Shown: in pieces, positions 16,177 through 25,055 of the stretch | Position numbering within the stretch: position 1 is the stretch's first letter | How the letters are laid out: each line of letters opens with the position of its first letter | Made by a program: the position numbers and the translations under genes | The notes under the pieces: generated by a model | Told to the model about the DNA's origin: nothing | Seen by the model: the letters and a program-made list of their open reading frames with translations, nothing else | The model's database searches: none | Source: a virus | Direction: 5' to 3' (one strand) | DNA length: 64,000 bases | Virus record (IMG/VR): IMGVR_UViG_3300049629_001818 | Coordinates: 1 to 64,000 of that record

Positions 16177-17118
16177 ATGTCAATTATCAGTTTTTTTGGC
16201 GGCAAGAGTTCGAATGTTTTTATGGAATTTATCAATAAAAAAATTCCCAAAACCGGTATAGATTGTTATATTGAACCATTCAGTGGTAGCTTTGCCACTT
16301 ACATGGATGATCCAGAGTTGGTCTTTGACAAAGTCATCTTCAATGATAAAAACAGACACCAAGTCAATCTCTTCAAATGTGCTTCTCAAAAAGATGCATT
16401 CGTAGATGTTCTAGAAAAGTTCTTATCTGGTCCTCTAAGAACGACAGAAACTGACCCCTTAAAAAAATGGGATTTTTACAAATCTATCTACCACAAATAT
16501 ACCAAGAATGATTTCTTGGATATTACAGATTTCGAGATTCCTGACCTAAAGAGAGCAGCAATCTACGCGTTTTTAATCACATCTTCTCACAATTCGGTTT
16601 ATCCAAGAGGAGCTGGGTTTAATGGTTACAAAAAAGATAAAGACCGACTAAAACTTCTTACACTTCTAAAAAAACTTAAAGAGGGCAAATATGAGCAGAA
16701 GTTAAATTCAATCACTGAATTTAATAATCTAGATTTCGAGGTTCTGATTAGAAAATGGGATAGCCCAACAACTTATCTATATCTAGATCCACCTTATTTT
16801 AGACCAAATGAAAAGGGTGAAGATGATGCTAAAAGATTATTTTGGTATGGTGCAGATTCTGAAGGTGTATTCGGTCCCGCTTCACATAGAAGGTTATTAG
16901 AACTTCTTAAAACTACATCTTCAAGGTGGTCTCTATCTTATTATTACTTTCCATTACTTGAAGAGCTTCTTCCGAAAGATAAATATGTGTGGTATGAAAA
17001 AGAAGTTAATCGATCCTCTGCCTCAGGTGGAAATAACGCATCAACAAAAAAACCACAAGAAAAAGGTCGTGAGATTCTTATTTTAAACTACGATCCAGTG
17101 ACAGGAATCAAGATTTAA
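16177..17118 (+). CDS. dam: DNA N6-adenine methyltransferase, Dam-like
   Basis: This 313-residue D12-class enzyme would methylate adenine in DNA using S-adenosylmethionine. The SAM-binding motif is 'ISFFGGKSS' at the N-terminus, followed by 'IEPFSGSFA', an acidic 'VIFNDKN' and the catalytic 'YLYLDPPYF' (about residues 204-212). A C-terminal Ser/Asn-rich loop precedes the final strand 'GREILILNY'. A second, divergent Dam-like gene lies at 49625. T4-like phages often use Dam to protect their DNA; the target site is not readable from the sequence. Confidence 0.88.
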   Translation: MSIISFFGGKSSNVFMEFINKKIPKTGIDCYIEPFSGSFATYMDDPELVFDKVIFNDKNRHQVNLFKCASQKDAFVDVLEKFLSGPLRTTETDPLKKWDFYKSIYHKYTKNDFLDITDFEIPDLKRAAIYAFLITSSHNSVYPRGAGFNGYKKDKDRLKLLTLLKKLKEGKYEQKLNSITEFNNLDFEVLIRKWDSPTTYLYLDPPYFRPNEKGEDDAKRLFWYGADSEGVFGPASHRRLLELLKTTSSRWSLSYYYFPLLEELLPKDKYVWYEKEVNRSSASGGNNASTKKPQEKGREILILNYDPVTGIKI

Positions 17119-17120
17119 TC

Positions 17121-18542
17121 TTAACCACATTCAGGACAAGTAAGTCTTCCATCCCCATCACAAGTATCACAATTGATTCTGCCACTACCATTGCATACAT
17201 CACATTCAACTTTTGTTCCATCTTCATCTTCAACTTTACCGTCTCCGTCACAATTATCACAACTAGAATAAGCCGTTCCATCACATTCCCAACAATCAAC
17301 ATAATCTTCACCGTAGCACCTATCACACCCCTGATCTTCTTGACTTATATAATCACCAGCGGTGTCTTCTAATTTATACCAGTTCGGATCATCCTCATGT
17401 GAGTTGTCTAGAATTGCTTTTTTCGGATGAAAAAACTTCAGTGTATCCATATAGGGAAACTGACGGTACTTCCTCGATTCAAGAACCACTTCTATTTCGA
17501 TCTCTTCTCTAGATCCATTTTCGGGATTAATAGCAGATGAAAAAGCTCCGCTATTATTATTATATTTAGCCCATATATTATTTTCTTTACAATAACTTCT
17601 AAATAACTCAATAGACTGAGGATCATTAAAATAAACTCTATCCATAAACTTTTTTCCACTATTCAAAGTCCACAGAAGAGCTCTAGCGGATATTTTGTCG
17701 GGATCACTCTCACTTTTTTGAATAATTAACTGACAAACTTCTGGATTCTTGGTATAGATTTCAAAGACACCTGCTGATTTTCTTGCCATACATGATCGGT
17801 GAAGTTCTGAACCACCCGATTTTTCTTCATAGTTTTCTACATGATACCACTTAGCTATATCATCACCACTTACAACTTCTATAAATCTAAATACGTCATT
17901 TAGTTCATCAACTTTTGTTTTATATCTATTTACAAAATCAGCAATTTCAACCGAAGTGTGTTTCACAGGTGCATTTTGTAATAGAGCAGTCACTGCTCTT
18001 CCTACACGCATGGGTTGTCTAACTGATTGGGTCCAGATCTCATCGGATCTATCAACAAAATTTAAGAACTCTTTATTGAGAACTGTTTCCATATCACCAA
18101 ACTTTACAAGAACATAGATTTTACCACTTTTAGGTGAAATCGTATCTCTCAATAATTTTCCTCTGGTTTGTGTAGAAGCTGGTCTTGGAAGATTACCGGA
18201 TTCAGGTCTAACATATCCAAGAGCTGAAAAAACATCTTCATTATCCGCGTTGTTCTTGAGTATTCCACCCTGTCCATTCCAAGTTACATCTATTTCATTT
18301 TTGAGTTTACTTAAAAGAGTTGAAGCTTTTTTATCTTGAATAAACGATAATTGCTCTTTATCATCTTTGAGAATATCAATAAAATTAACATTCGTTTTAA
18401 TATCTTGATTTTCCAGAGAAGATAGTGTTTTACTTACTGGGTCACCAATATCAGATAATATCTTTCTAAAACCATCAGAATATTTGATTTCAGATTCTAA
18501 TAAGAGTTTTTGTGCTAAAAACTGGGAATATTTATCAATCAT
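17121..18542 (-). CDS. Protein with paralogous 'SCM...GRALLW' core and DnaJ-type zinc repeats
   Basis: No named family is recognised for this 473-residue protein. The core (about residues 240-390) contains 'DIAKWYHVENYEE', 'LHRSCMARKS', 'FEIYTKNPE', 'ARALLWTLNSGKKFMDRVYF' and 'FPYMDTLKFF'. The same order recurs in the 517-residue protein at 51433-52986. The C-terminal 60 or so residues carry four or more CxxC pairs (CDRCYGED, CWECDGTA, CDNCDGDG, CDVCNGSG, CDTCDGDG, CPEC), a DnaJ-type zinc finger usually used in binding unfolded protein or nucleic acid. The N-terminus has a 'KYSQFLAQKLLLESE' peptide resembling a capsid-targeting tag. It is 3 bp downstream of the next gene on its strand. Confidence 0.65.
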   Translation of the reverse strand: MIDKYSQFLAQKLLLESEIKYSDGFRKILSDIGDPVSKTLSSLENQDIKTNVNFIDILKDDKEQLSFIQDKKASTLLSKLKNEIDVTWNGQGGILKNNADNEDVFSALGYVRPESGNLPRPASTQTRGKLLRDTISPKSGKIYVLVKFGDMETVLNKEFLNFVDRSDEIWTQSVRQPMRVGRAVTALLQNAPVKHTSVEIADFVNRYKTKVDELNDVFRFIEVVSGDDIAKWYHVENYEEKSGGSELHRSCMARKSAGVFEIYTKNPEVCQLIIQKSESDPDKISARALLWTLNSGKKFMDRVYFNDPQSIELFRSYCKENNIWAKYNNNSGAFSSAINPENGSREEIEIEVVLESRKYRQFPYMDTLKFFHPKKAILDNSHEDDPNWYKLEDTAGDYISQEDQGCDRCYGEDYVDCWECDGTAYSSCDNCDGDGKVEDEDGTKVECDVCNGSGRINCDTCDGDGRLTCPECG

Positions 18543-18545
18543 ATC

Positions 18546-19277
18546 TTATTTAATTTCATTTTTTAGAAAATCATAAACTTGTGTAACATTTTCTTTAGCG
18601 GCTGAGACATGATCTTCAGCCCAGTCGTGTTTTTCTTTAAGCTCTACGTCAATTTTATTTGGATCTCTATCCATAATCTCTTCAATCATATCAGAAATAC
18701 AAACTAGATTTCCGAAAAACATATAGTTACCTTCGTAAGATTCGGAGATAGCATCAACTTCACCAACAAAATAGTTTCTTACATGAGAAATAGCTTCTTT
18801 TGCTACTGACATATGATCTTCGGCCCAGTTGTGACCGTGATCTAAAATAGAGTTTACTACTTCTTGGTCGTAAGTAAGCATTTCGTTAACAAGTTTATGA
18901 ATAAGTTTAAGATTATTGAAAAACATATAGGAAGTTGGTCCTTCATTCACTTCATTTGACGGTGTATCTGCGAAATCCTCAAATGAAGTTAAATTTTCAA
19001 GTTCTAATGTATATTCTTTTTCTTTTTTTGGATTTGGCATCTCTTCTAACTCATCTAAAACTTCAGCTTTCGTTTTATCATCTATCTTTCGAGTTACACG
19101 GTTGTATTTATACTTGAAGAGATTAGGTAGCTCATAATCTGAATCATGATCTTGATCATAACTTCTTTTTACACTTTCTAAATCATCTTTTTCAGATGAG
19201 ATGTTATCAGTAAAATCATGAAATTGAGATATTTTAGAATATTTTGTTCTATAGTTATTGGTATTTGGTTTGAACAT
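18546..19277 (-). CDS. Protein with two tandem helical repeats, 243 aa
   Basis: The family is not recognised. The C-terminal two thirds consists of two copies of a helical unit of about 60 residues. The first reads 'YMFFNNLKLIHKLVNEML' and 'HNWAEDHMSVAKEAISHV'; the second reads 'YMFFGNLVCISDMIEEIM' and 'HDWAEDHVSAAKENVTQV'. The N-terminal 80 residues are charged and probably disordered. An ATTTATATATA box lies 22 nt upstream. It leads a two-gene unit with the zinc-repeat protein downstream. Confidence 0.65.
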   Translation of the reverse strand: MFKPNTNNYRTKYSKISQFHDFTDNISSEKDDLESVKRSYDQDHDSDYELPNLFKYKYNRVTRKIDDKTKAEVLDELEEMPNPKKEKEYTLELENLTSFEDFADTPSNEVNEGPTSYMFFNNLKLIHKLVNEMLTYDQEVVNSILDHGHNWAEDHMSVAKEAISHVRNYFVGEVDAISESYEGNYMFFGNLVCISDMIEEIMDRDPNKIDVELKEKHDWAEDHVSAAKENVTQVYDFLKNEIK

Positions 19278-19309
19278 AGTAGAAGTTTTTATTTTTATGT
19301 ATATATAAA

Positions 19310-19996
19310 TTATTTAATCATTTTATCGAGCGTTTTTGCTATATTTGATCCAATAAAAAAGTGAATGTTTGTTAGTGTGTCGGTTTCTCTATTAAAGATT
19401 TTATCTAAAAATTGAAATCTGAATTTATACCTCACTATATCATCAACCTCTTCTTTTTCTTTTTTCTGAATAGAAACTGAAATATCATAAGCGTTATTAA
19501 CATTTATCTTGAAATCAAATGTTATTTGACTACAAGGTAGTGTCTTAAATTTCGGATCATATTTAACATCATAAATTGAGTAGTTTGTTATTCTAGCTCT
19601 TTTAAGATAATAGTTCAAGAACATCGATGGTGCCTCGATAAAATCAGAGAGTATTTGAAGATCTGTTCCGAACTCATTTGATTCAATAATATCTTCTATC
19701 TTTTTTCTAAGATCAATAATATTTCTAAAATCTACTTTGTGATATTCACAATTTATATCGTAGAGATAGATAAACGAGTTTTCGATTAATTTGTTTTTTT
19801 CTAAATTTGTTTTGAAGATAAATTTAGTATGAATAATAAGTGTATCTTCGATAGAAAGTCCATGTATAGAAATTACGAGTTTGTAAAAACTTTTATCCCT
19901 TGATAATTCGAATACAGTTTCTATGGATTGAACTAACCCCTTTTCAGTTTCGAATATTTCCTTGAATGTTGTTTCTAAATCTTTTGTAGTAATCAT
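19310..19996 (-). CDS. Protein of unknown function, 228 aa
   Basis: I do not recognise the family. The frame is open to an ATG at 20026, but the ATG at 19996 is preferred because a TTTTATATATA box (20002-20012) lies inside the longer reading and would sit exactly 5 nt before this start, as for several other genes here. The predicted protein begins MITTKDLETTFKEIF and is mixed alpha/beta. Confidence 0.6.
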   Translation of the reverse strand: MITTKDLETTFKEIFETEKGLVQSIETVFELSRDKSFYKLVISIHGLSIEDTLIIHTKFIFKTNLEKNKLIENSFIYLYDINCEYHKVDFRNIIDLRKKIEDIIESNEFGTDLQILSDFIEAPSMFLNYYLKRARITNYSIYDVKYDPKFKTLPCSQITFDFKINVNNAYDISVSIQKKEKEEVDDIVRYKFRFQFLDKIFNRETDTLTNIHFFIGSNIAKTLDKMIK

Positions 19997-20001
19997 TTGT
20001 T

Positions 20002-20012
20002 TATATATAAAA
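20002..20012 (-). promoter_or_regulatory. Phage-type TTTTATATATA box that decides the start of the gene below
   Basis: On the minus strand the box ends 5 nt before the ATG at 19996. Confidence 0.5.
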
Positions 20013-20049
20013 TTACTATTTTTCAAAAAATATATATATACATACAGAT

Positions 20050-20841
20050 ATGAAAGAAAAAGACAATTTAATAGGAAAAAGAGTAAGAATTATACGACTG
20101 GAAGATCCCTATACTAAACTTAGAAGTGGTGATGAGGGAAAAATAAGTTATATTGATGATATGGGAAGTATTTTTGTAGATTGGGATTCTGGTAGTAAAT
20201 TAGCTCTTCTTCCCGATATAGATGAATATGAAATTTTAGATACCCAAGTTCAATCACAGATAGAAGAGGGTATTGTTTACAAATTTTCTCAATTTTATCA
20301 AATAAATGAAGATATATCTCAAGATATTAATTATCTAAAAGAAAAAATGATTGAATTTTCTGAACTTTTTTCAGGGCTTGAATCTAAATTCGATTGGGAA
20401 ATGCAAGATGATGATATTGTTGTGAAAGTTAGATATACTAGCGATGAACTCGATCTTGATTATTATTATGAGTGGGTTATCAACATAGATGAAAATCGTG
20501 AAGAAGGTCTAGTGAGAATACATAAACTATTCTCTACTAATCTCGAAGACTTAGACGATGAATTTGAAGAGTTATACTTTTCTGGAATAGAAGAGGCGGT
20601 TGGGTTTATTCAAGATGAGCTGAAACTTTACATACAACATAATGAAAGTGTTGGATATAGTTTTTTATTAGAGAAAAACATACCTCTCAATCCATCTCTT
20701 TGGGCTTCTTGTAAGAGTTGGGCCAAATCAAGATACGAAGTTTGGCCTTCAGCCTATGCTGTAGGAGCAGCAGCTAAAAGATACAAAGAAAAGGGTGGTC
20801 GCTGGAAAAAGGGTAAGAAAAAATCAAGATCCAAAAAATGA
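20050..20841 (+). CDS. Modular protein: DUF4314-like SH3-type domain plus basic C-terminal domain
   Basis: This 263-residue protein has a small N-terminal SH3-like barrel (IGKRVRIIRLEDPYTKL then GDEGKISYIDDMGSIFVDW, residues about 8-60) like DUF4314. A short peptide 'YKFSQFYQINED' (about 76-88) follows, then an acidic domain. The strongly basic C-terminus 'LWASCKSWAKSRYEVWPSAY' then 'AAAKRYKEKGGRWKKGKKK' is a module I associate with small proteins of T4-like marine phages. The internal peptide resembles a T4 capsid-targeting or protease site, which could split the chain into an N-terminal and a DNA-associated basic piece. It overlaps the next gene by 4 bp. Confidence 0.6.
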   Translation: MKEKDNLIGKRVRIIRLEDPYTKLRSGDEGKISYIDDMGSIFVDWDSGSKLALLPDIDEYEILDTQVQSQIEEGIVYKFSQFYQINEDISQDINYLKEKMIEFSELFSGLESKFDWEMQDDDIVVKVRYTSDELDLDYYYEWVINIDENREEGLVRIHKLFSTNLEDLDDEFEELYFSGIEEAVGFIQDELKLYIQHNESVGYSFLLEKNIPLNPSLWASCKSWAKSRYEVWPSAYAVGAAAKRYKEKGGRWKKGKKKSRSKK

Positions 20842-21404
20842 AAGACGTTCTAAAATATCAATCTTTTTTAGAAGATAAAATACCAGGTGGTCTATCCGAT
20901 GGTAAAACTCTAGCAGATATCAAGAAGAAACACAATCTTCCTATTGAAGATCAGACGATCGACAAGCAACTAGAAAGGGGTATTTCTGTTGAAATGGAGC
21001 ACACCGATGACCAGAGTATTGCTAGAGAAATAGCTACTGATCATCTGATGGAAGATCCGAAATACTACGATAAACTAGAACAAATAGAAAATACACAGGA
21101 ATCTATAGATAACATTCTATCCTATTCTCAGTTCTTTGAAAAAAAACGGTCTTATTCAGATACTCACGGTGGTCTAGATAAGTGGTTTAAAGAAAAGTGG
21201 GTTGATATTTCTAAAACAAATCCAGATGGATCACATCCACCATGTGGTAGAGATGATGCGTCGAGGGGTGGATATCCAAAATGTCGTAAGGTAAGAGTAG
21301 CAGCTAAAATGACAAAAAAACAAAAAAAGGCATCTGTTGCTCGTAAAAGAAAGGTTGAAAAAGAGGGCAAAAAGGGGCCTAGAACACCTAACTATTCTAG
21401 ATAA
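20838..21404 (+). CDS. Modular protein: DUF5661-like and DUF5872-like domains
   Basis: This 188-residue protein joins two small phage modules. Residues about 15-85 (GGLSDGKTLADI, then VEMEHTDDQSIAREIATDHL) match DUF5661. Residues about 112-165 (GLDKWFKEKWVDIS, PPCGRDDA, YPKCRKVRVAAKMTKKQK) match DUF5872, followed by a very basic tail. A targeting-like peptide occurs twice, at the start (MKDVLKYQSFLEDK) and between the domains (ILSYSQFFEKK). This suggests processing by the prohead protease and packaging of the basic part with DNA. Family names are from memory of the motifs. Confidence 0.65.
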   Translation: MKDVLKYQSFLEDKIPGGLSDGKTLADIKKKHNLPIEDQTIDKQLERGISVEMEHTDDQSIAREIATDHLMEDPKYYDKLEQIENTQESIDNILSYSQFFEKKRSYSDTHGGLDKWFKEKWVDISKTNPDGSHPPCGRDDASRGGYPKCRKVRVAAKMTKKQKKASVARKRKVEKEGKKGPRTPNYSR

Positions 21405-21418
21405 AAAAAAACAAATCT

Positions 21419-22360
21419 ATGAGAAGACTTCATAATTGGGAACAATTTTATAGCTATCTGACCGAATCTGTAGGTGAAATTAAAACACGATCTGGCGATC
21501 CTTTTGAGTACAAGGTAGAAGGTGGACATTGGCTCTCAAGACGAAAGGGTTCAACGAAATGGTATCAAATAACTGGAAAAGATTTCAAAGACTCTTATCA
21601 AAGATCAATCGACATATTAGATACTGAATTTCCAGATGAAAGAGAAGATGGCTCACCAAAAAAAGTGATAACTAGAGCTCAGGCCTGGAAAACACCAGCC
21701 GGAACACCAAAAGAACAAGATACTACACCAACAACTACAACCAAAGAAGCAACAACAACTTCTACTACTACAAAAAAACCCTCAACTGAAATGCCACCAG
21801 AAGGACCTGTTCGCAAGGAGTCTGAATCACCAGTATTAAATAGACAGTTTGATCTTCCACTGAAAGGGGGTATTCCCACTTTTGATGGTGCTAAAGCCCC
21901 TTCTAGAGATCCTTTACCTGATGATGAGAGCTTGAAGAATAAATTCGTAGAAGTGGTAGGCCAAGAAGTAGCAAAAAAATTCGAGGGGGATTGTAATTCA
22001 ATAGGTCTTCCCTATATTATAGCGCTAAGACAAATCTACACTGAATCTAACTTTAATCCTAGGGCAAGATCTAGTGCAGGAGCTGTGGGTCTGTGTCAGT
22101 TTTTGATAGGAACTTGGAACTCCTATGGTGGTCGTGGTCTAAGAACTAATTCAGAAGAATCTTTAAGAATCTATATAAAAATGATGAATGATCATCTAAA
22201 TAGGTTTCCGAAAAGACTTGACCTAGCTGTTGCTGGATACAACAGTGGTCCTAATCTAGATATTTATAAAAAAGCTCTAGAAGATGGAATTCCTTTTGTA
22301 GAAATACAGGACCAATTGAGCAGAGAAACCAGAAACTACGCGAATAAGATATTTGCTTAA
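21419..22360 (+). CDS. Lytic transglycosylase (SLT domain)
   Basis: This 313-residue enzyme would cleave peptidoglycan glycan strands. The catalytic domain is C-terminal (about residues 170-313): 'ALRQIYTESNFNPRARSSAG' supplies the catalytic Glu of the 'ES' motif, then 'AVGLCQFLIGTW', and 'LDLAVAGYNSGPN' matches the 'AYNAG' motif. The N-terminus is 'LHNWEQFYSYLTES', a targeting-like peptide, followed by a small basic domain and a Thr/Pro-rich linker (about 95-130). That layout fits a protein packaged in the virion and acting at entry, rather than a lysis enzyme, but both are possible. Confidence 0.85.
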   Translation: MRRLHNWEQFYSYLTESVGEIKTRSGDPFEYKVEGGHWLSRRKGSTKWYQITGKDFKDSYQRSIDILDTEFPDEREDGSPKKVITRAQAWKTPAGTPKEQDTTPTTTTKEATTTSTTTKKPSTEMPPEGPVRKESESPVLNRQFDLPLKGGIPTFDGAKAPSRDPLPDDESLKNKFVEVVGQEVAKKFEGDCNSIGLPYIIALRQIYTESNFNPRARSSAGAVGLCQFLIGTWNSYGGRGLRTNSEESLRIYIKMMNDHLNRFPKRLDLAVAGYNSGPNLDIYKKALEDGIPFVEIQDQLSRETRNYANKIFA

Positions 22361-23163
22361 TCTAAATATTTTCTATAATCGGCTAGAGCAGTTGAGAGAG
22401 TCCATCTGGGTTCCCAACCTCTTAGAAATTTCGATGAATTAGCTTGTGTGAAAAATTGATATCCTTTTGGTATTTCTAGACTATCGGTATAGGTGAAAGG
22501 TATATCTAAATTTTCTAAAACATCTTCAAATGGTGATGAAACTCCAGTTCCTATATCATAGTAATTACCAAAAATAGATCTGTAGTTTTTCATAGCAGAT
22601 ATATTCGCCTCTACAATATCTCTTATATAGATAAAATCTCGAGTTGGACGGCCTGGAAAGAGTTTAATCTTCTCACCCACTTTATTTCTAATCCATGATT
22701 GATAGGCTACAGAAGCCATTTTACCTTTACCTTCTTCACCAGGTCCGAAGGCATTGAAATATCGAAGAGCAACCCCACCTTTTAATAATACAAAATCTTC
22801 AGCTATTTTTTTACTCCATCCATAAAGATTTGTAGGAAGATGACCAGTCGATCCATAGTTAGCAGCCGAGGAAGAATAAACCAAACCCACACCGTTTCTT
22901 TCGCACCAAGAAGAAATGATTCTAGTAGATTCATAGTTTCTAGTAAGCATATAATTTACATCAGTCTCTAGTGTATCGGAGCACGCACCTACATGAAATA
23001 CGAAACTTGGTGATTTATCATTCAAGTACTTTTTTAGCCAACCTTGCCAATCTTCTTCTAGAAAATATTCACTATCTAAACCTGTGATGGAGTAGTTGAG
23101 TTGTATGAGTTTATCAAATAGGTTTTTACCAATAAATCCTTTGTATCCAGTAACAAGTATCAT
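22357..23163 (-). CDS. hldD: ADP-heptose 6-epimerase-like NAD-dependent sugar epimerase
   Basis: This 268-residue short-chain dehydrogenase carries the nucleotide-binding 'VTGYKGFIGKNL' and the catalytic 'YGWSKK' (YxxxK). The specific match is to HldD/RfaD: 'FHVGACSDTLETD', 'YSSSAANYGSTG', 'FNAFGPGEEGKGKMASVAYQ', 'RPTRDFIYIRDIVEAN' and the closing 'KGYQFFTQANSSKF'. HldD makes ADP-L-glycero-D-manno-heptose for the LPS core. A heptose-kinase-like gene occurs at 32163, so the phage carries two steps of the pathway. The exact sugar remains an inference. Confidence 0.8.
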   Translation of the reverse strand: MILVTGYKGFIGKNLFDKLIQLNYSITGLDSEYFLEEDWQGWLKKYLNDKSPSFVFHVGACSDTLETDVNYMLTRNYESTRIISSWCERNGVGLVYSSSAANYGSTGHLPTNLYGWSKKIAEDFVLLKGGVALRYFNAFGPGEEGKGKMASVAYQSWIRNKVGEKIKLFPGRPTRDFIYIRDIVEANISAMKNYRSIFGNYYDIGTGVSSPFEDVLENLDIPFTYTDSLEIPKGYQFFTQANSSKFLRGWEPRWTLSTALADYRKYLD

Positions 23164-23166
23164 AGT

Positions 23167-24291
23167 TTAATTTTTTTGAAATCCATCTTGATATATTCTA
23201 CTAATTTCGTCAAACTCAGTAAGAATACCAGATTTGATCTTTTTTGATTCCCACTTTTGTTCTTCTATATAGTTTTTAATAACTTCTGTATATTCGAGTT
23301 CAAGATTGATAGCTCTTGCTATGACCTCTTCGTCCAAGACTCCTGACTCATTTTGACCTTCTAATTTTTCTAAAACTTGAATATCATCAATATAACTTAC
23401 CGATAAAAAGTTAATTGTTTCTAAAAGAATCTCCAACTTTCTTCTGAGTTTTCTGTTGTTGATAAGAAGTGAGTTTGAGATATAGAGATCTATCCAGTTT
23501 TTAGAATCTTTTAGGTTAGATAAATCTTCAACATCTTCAGGAGTTTTAACATAAACCTTTTCGAAAATAGGAGATTTCGTGTTGGGGATGAAAACCTCGG
23601 AATCATCATCAGTATCAATAATCCAAATACCTTTCTGGTCTCCCATATCAGCTCTATCCATTTGAAAAATAGAACCAACAAACTTGAATATACCTGTCTC
23701 TTGACGAATGTGAATATGACCTGATCTTACTTTTTCAAAAGACCTGAACTCATCTAGATCAATTTTATCCGAGTTTCTATGCGCTGTCGATGTTAAGTGC
23801 ATTTTACATCCATTCAGATCTGAATGACAAAATAAATAGTTACTATCTCTAAATTTTTCGATTTCTTTGATTTGTTCTTCTTTATGGTGAATATAGGGCA
23901 TCATACAAATCTTCTTATCTCTATATTGGATTTGGGAAGTTTTTTGATAAATAGAAACATTCGGTATCCATCCAAAAATATTGACTGAATTGATCTCGGA
24001 TGAACTTCTAGTCCAAAGATCGTGATTTCCAACGATGATGTGTGTTGGAGCTAACCGAGATAATCTTTCTATAACACTTTTTCCATAATTTAAGGTATCT
24101 ATAGGTATCACTTCACGATTATCAAAAAAATCACCAAGTAATACAATAATATCTTGGCTACTTAACTGACTTTCAAGAAGTGGAAATAGAAAATCGGAAA
24201 AATAATCTTGATGGACCTTTGACCATTTAGTATAACTATTAGGCCAACCCATACCTAGGTGTATATCACCTACTAAAAATATTTTACTCAT
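23167..24291 (-). CDS. gp47: Recombination endonuclease subunit, SbcD/Mre11-like T4 gp47
   Basis: This 374-residue metallophosphoesterase is the nuclease half of the gp46/gp47 complex that resects DNA ends for recombination-dependent replication. The motifs are complete: 'VGDIHLGMG', 'VLLGDFFDNRE', 'IIVGNHDLW', 'YLFCHSDLNG' and 'VRSGHIHIR'. The length is close to T4 gp47 (339). It lies 3 bp upstream of the epimerase gene on the same strand. The gp46 partner is not in this window. Confidence 0.88.
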   Translation of the reverse strand: MSKIFLVGDIHLGMGWPNSYTKWSKVHQDYFSDFLFPLLESQLSSQDIIVLLGDFFDNREVIPIDTLNYGKSVIERLSRLAPTHIIVGNHDLWTRSSSEINSVNIFGWIPNVSIYQKTSQIQYRDKKICMMPYIHHKEEQIKEIEKFRDSNYLFCHSDLNGCKMHLTSTAHRNSDKIDLDEFRSFEKVRSGHIHIRQETGIFKFVGSIFQMDRADMGDQKGIWIIDTDDDSEVFIPNTKSPIFEKVYVKTPEDVEDLSNLKDSKNWIDLYISNSLLINNRKLRRKLEILLETINFLSVSYIDDIQVLEKLEGQNESGVLDEEVIARAINLELEYTEVIKNYIEEQKWESKKIKSGILTEFDEISRIYQDGFQKN

Positions 24292-24343
24292 AATCTAATT
24301 ATAATATTTTTTATGAAAATGTTAGGAATAGAGAAAAAAAAAC

Positions 24344-24354
24344 TTTAATATATA
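24344..24354 (+). promoter_or_regulatory. Phage-type promoter box before the tail tube gene
   Basis: An exact TTTAATATATA lies 21 nt before the ATG at 24376, in front of a typical late structural gene. Confidence 0.65.
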
Positions 24355-24375
24355 ACTAAAAAAAACTTTAGAAAT

Positions 24376-25002
24376 ATGCCTCTACCACATTTCACACAAC
24401 TTTATATGACTGGTTCTCCGGGTGGTCCTGGAACCAAGCCACAAGAACCGGTATATACCAATCTCTTTGAGATTACTTTTCTTCTACCGGTAATTTTACA
24501 AGCACAAGGAAGAGATCCAGTTCTTCTTCTTCAACAAGGTCTTAAAGCTCCGATAAATCAAACACAGCTCACTAGAAACCTTCAAAACTCAACGCAAAGA
24601 TTTAAATACTCAACTCGTGAATTTTTGAATACTCCACAAACAACCTCTGGAACAATCACAATTCCATTCAACGTGAATGTTAATGAGCAATTGAATATGG
24701 AAACCTTCACTACACTCAAAGCTTGGTATGATCTAGCTTGGAACTCTCAAAACGGTTCTCTTCATTATAAATCTGATCTTATCGGAACAATAATTGTTAA
24801 TCAACATGATAAAAAAGGATATGTGCTTAGAAGAGTAACTTACCAAAATTGCCAACTTCAAACTTTGACTTATGCTGATTTTGATTGGGCAACACCAGGT
24901 ATCATCAACAGTATCGATGCTACTTTTGTTTGGGATTACTTCATTGATGAGTATATTGACGGTGGATTTACTATTCAACCACCACAAGTTTATGTTTCTT
25001 AA
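24376..25002 (+). CDS. gp19: Tail tube protein, T4 gp19-like
   Basis: This 208-residue protein should form the inner tail tube. T4 gp19 has 163 residues. The pattern fits the tube fold: 'YTNLFEITFLLP' at the first strand, an extended loop, 'SGTITIPFNVNVNEQLNMET', 'LKAWYDLAWN', 'IGTIIVNQHDKKGYVLRRVT' and 'CQLQTL', ending 'IDATFVWDYF'. The gene has its own late-type box and its own terminator, fitting very high expression. The assignment to gp19 rather than the related gp54 end protein is probable, not certain. Confidence 0.75.
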   Translation: MPLPHFTQLYMTGSPGGPGTKPQEPVYTNLFEITFLLPVILQAQGRDPVLLLQQGLKAPINQTQLTRNLQNSTQRFKYSTREFLNTPQTTSGTITIPFNVNVNEQLNMETFTTLKAWYDLAWNSQNGSLHYKSDLIGTIIVNQHDKKGYVLRRVTYQNCQLQTLTYADFDWATPGIINSIDATFVWDYFIDEYIDGGFTIQPPQVYVS

Positions 25003-25025
25003 TTACTTTTTTTTATTTTTCAGCA

Positions 25026-25055
25026 CAAAAAAACCCAGAGAAATCTGGGTTTTTT
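25026..25055. terminator. Bidirectional intrinsic terminator between convergent genes
   Basis: AAAACCCAGA (25030-25039) pairs perfectly with TCTGGGTTTT (25044-25053) around GAAA. An A-run lies on the left and a T-run on the right, so it can end transcripts from both the tail tube gene and the convergent gene. Confidence 0.9.

Noticed and set aside
16029-16250. Leftward open frame across the tmRNA end and the Dam-like start
   Set aside because: It covers the tmRNA T-arm and terminator and overlaps a real gene on the other strand, with no start signal.
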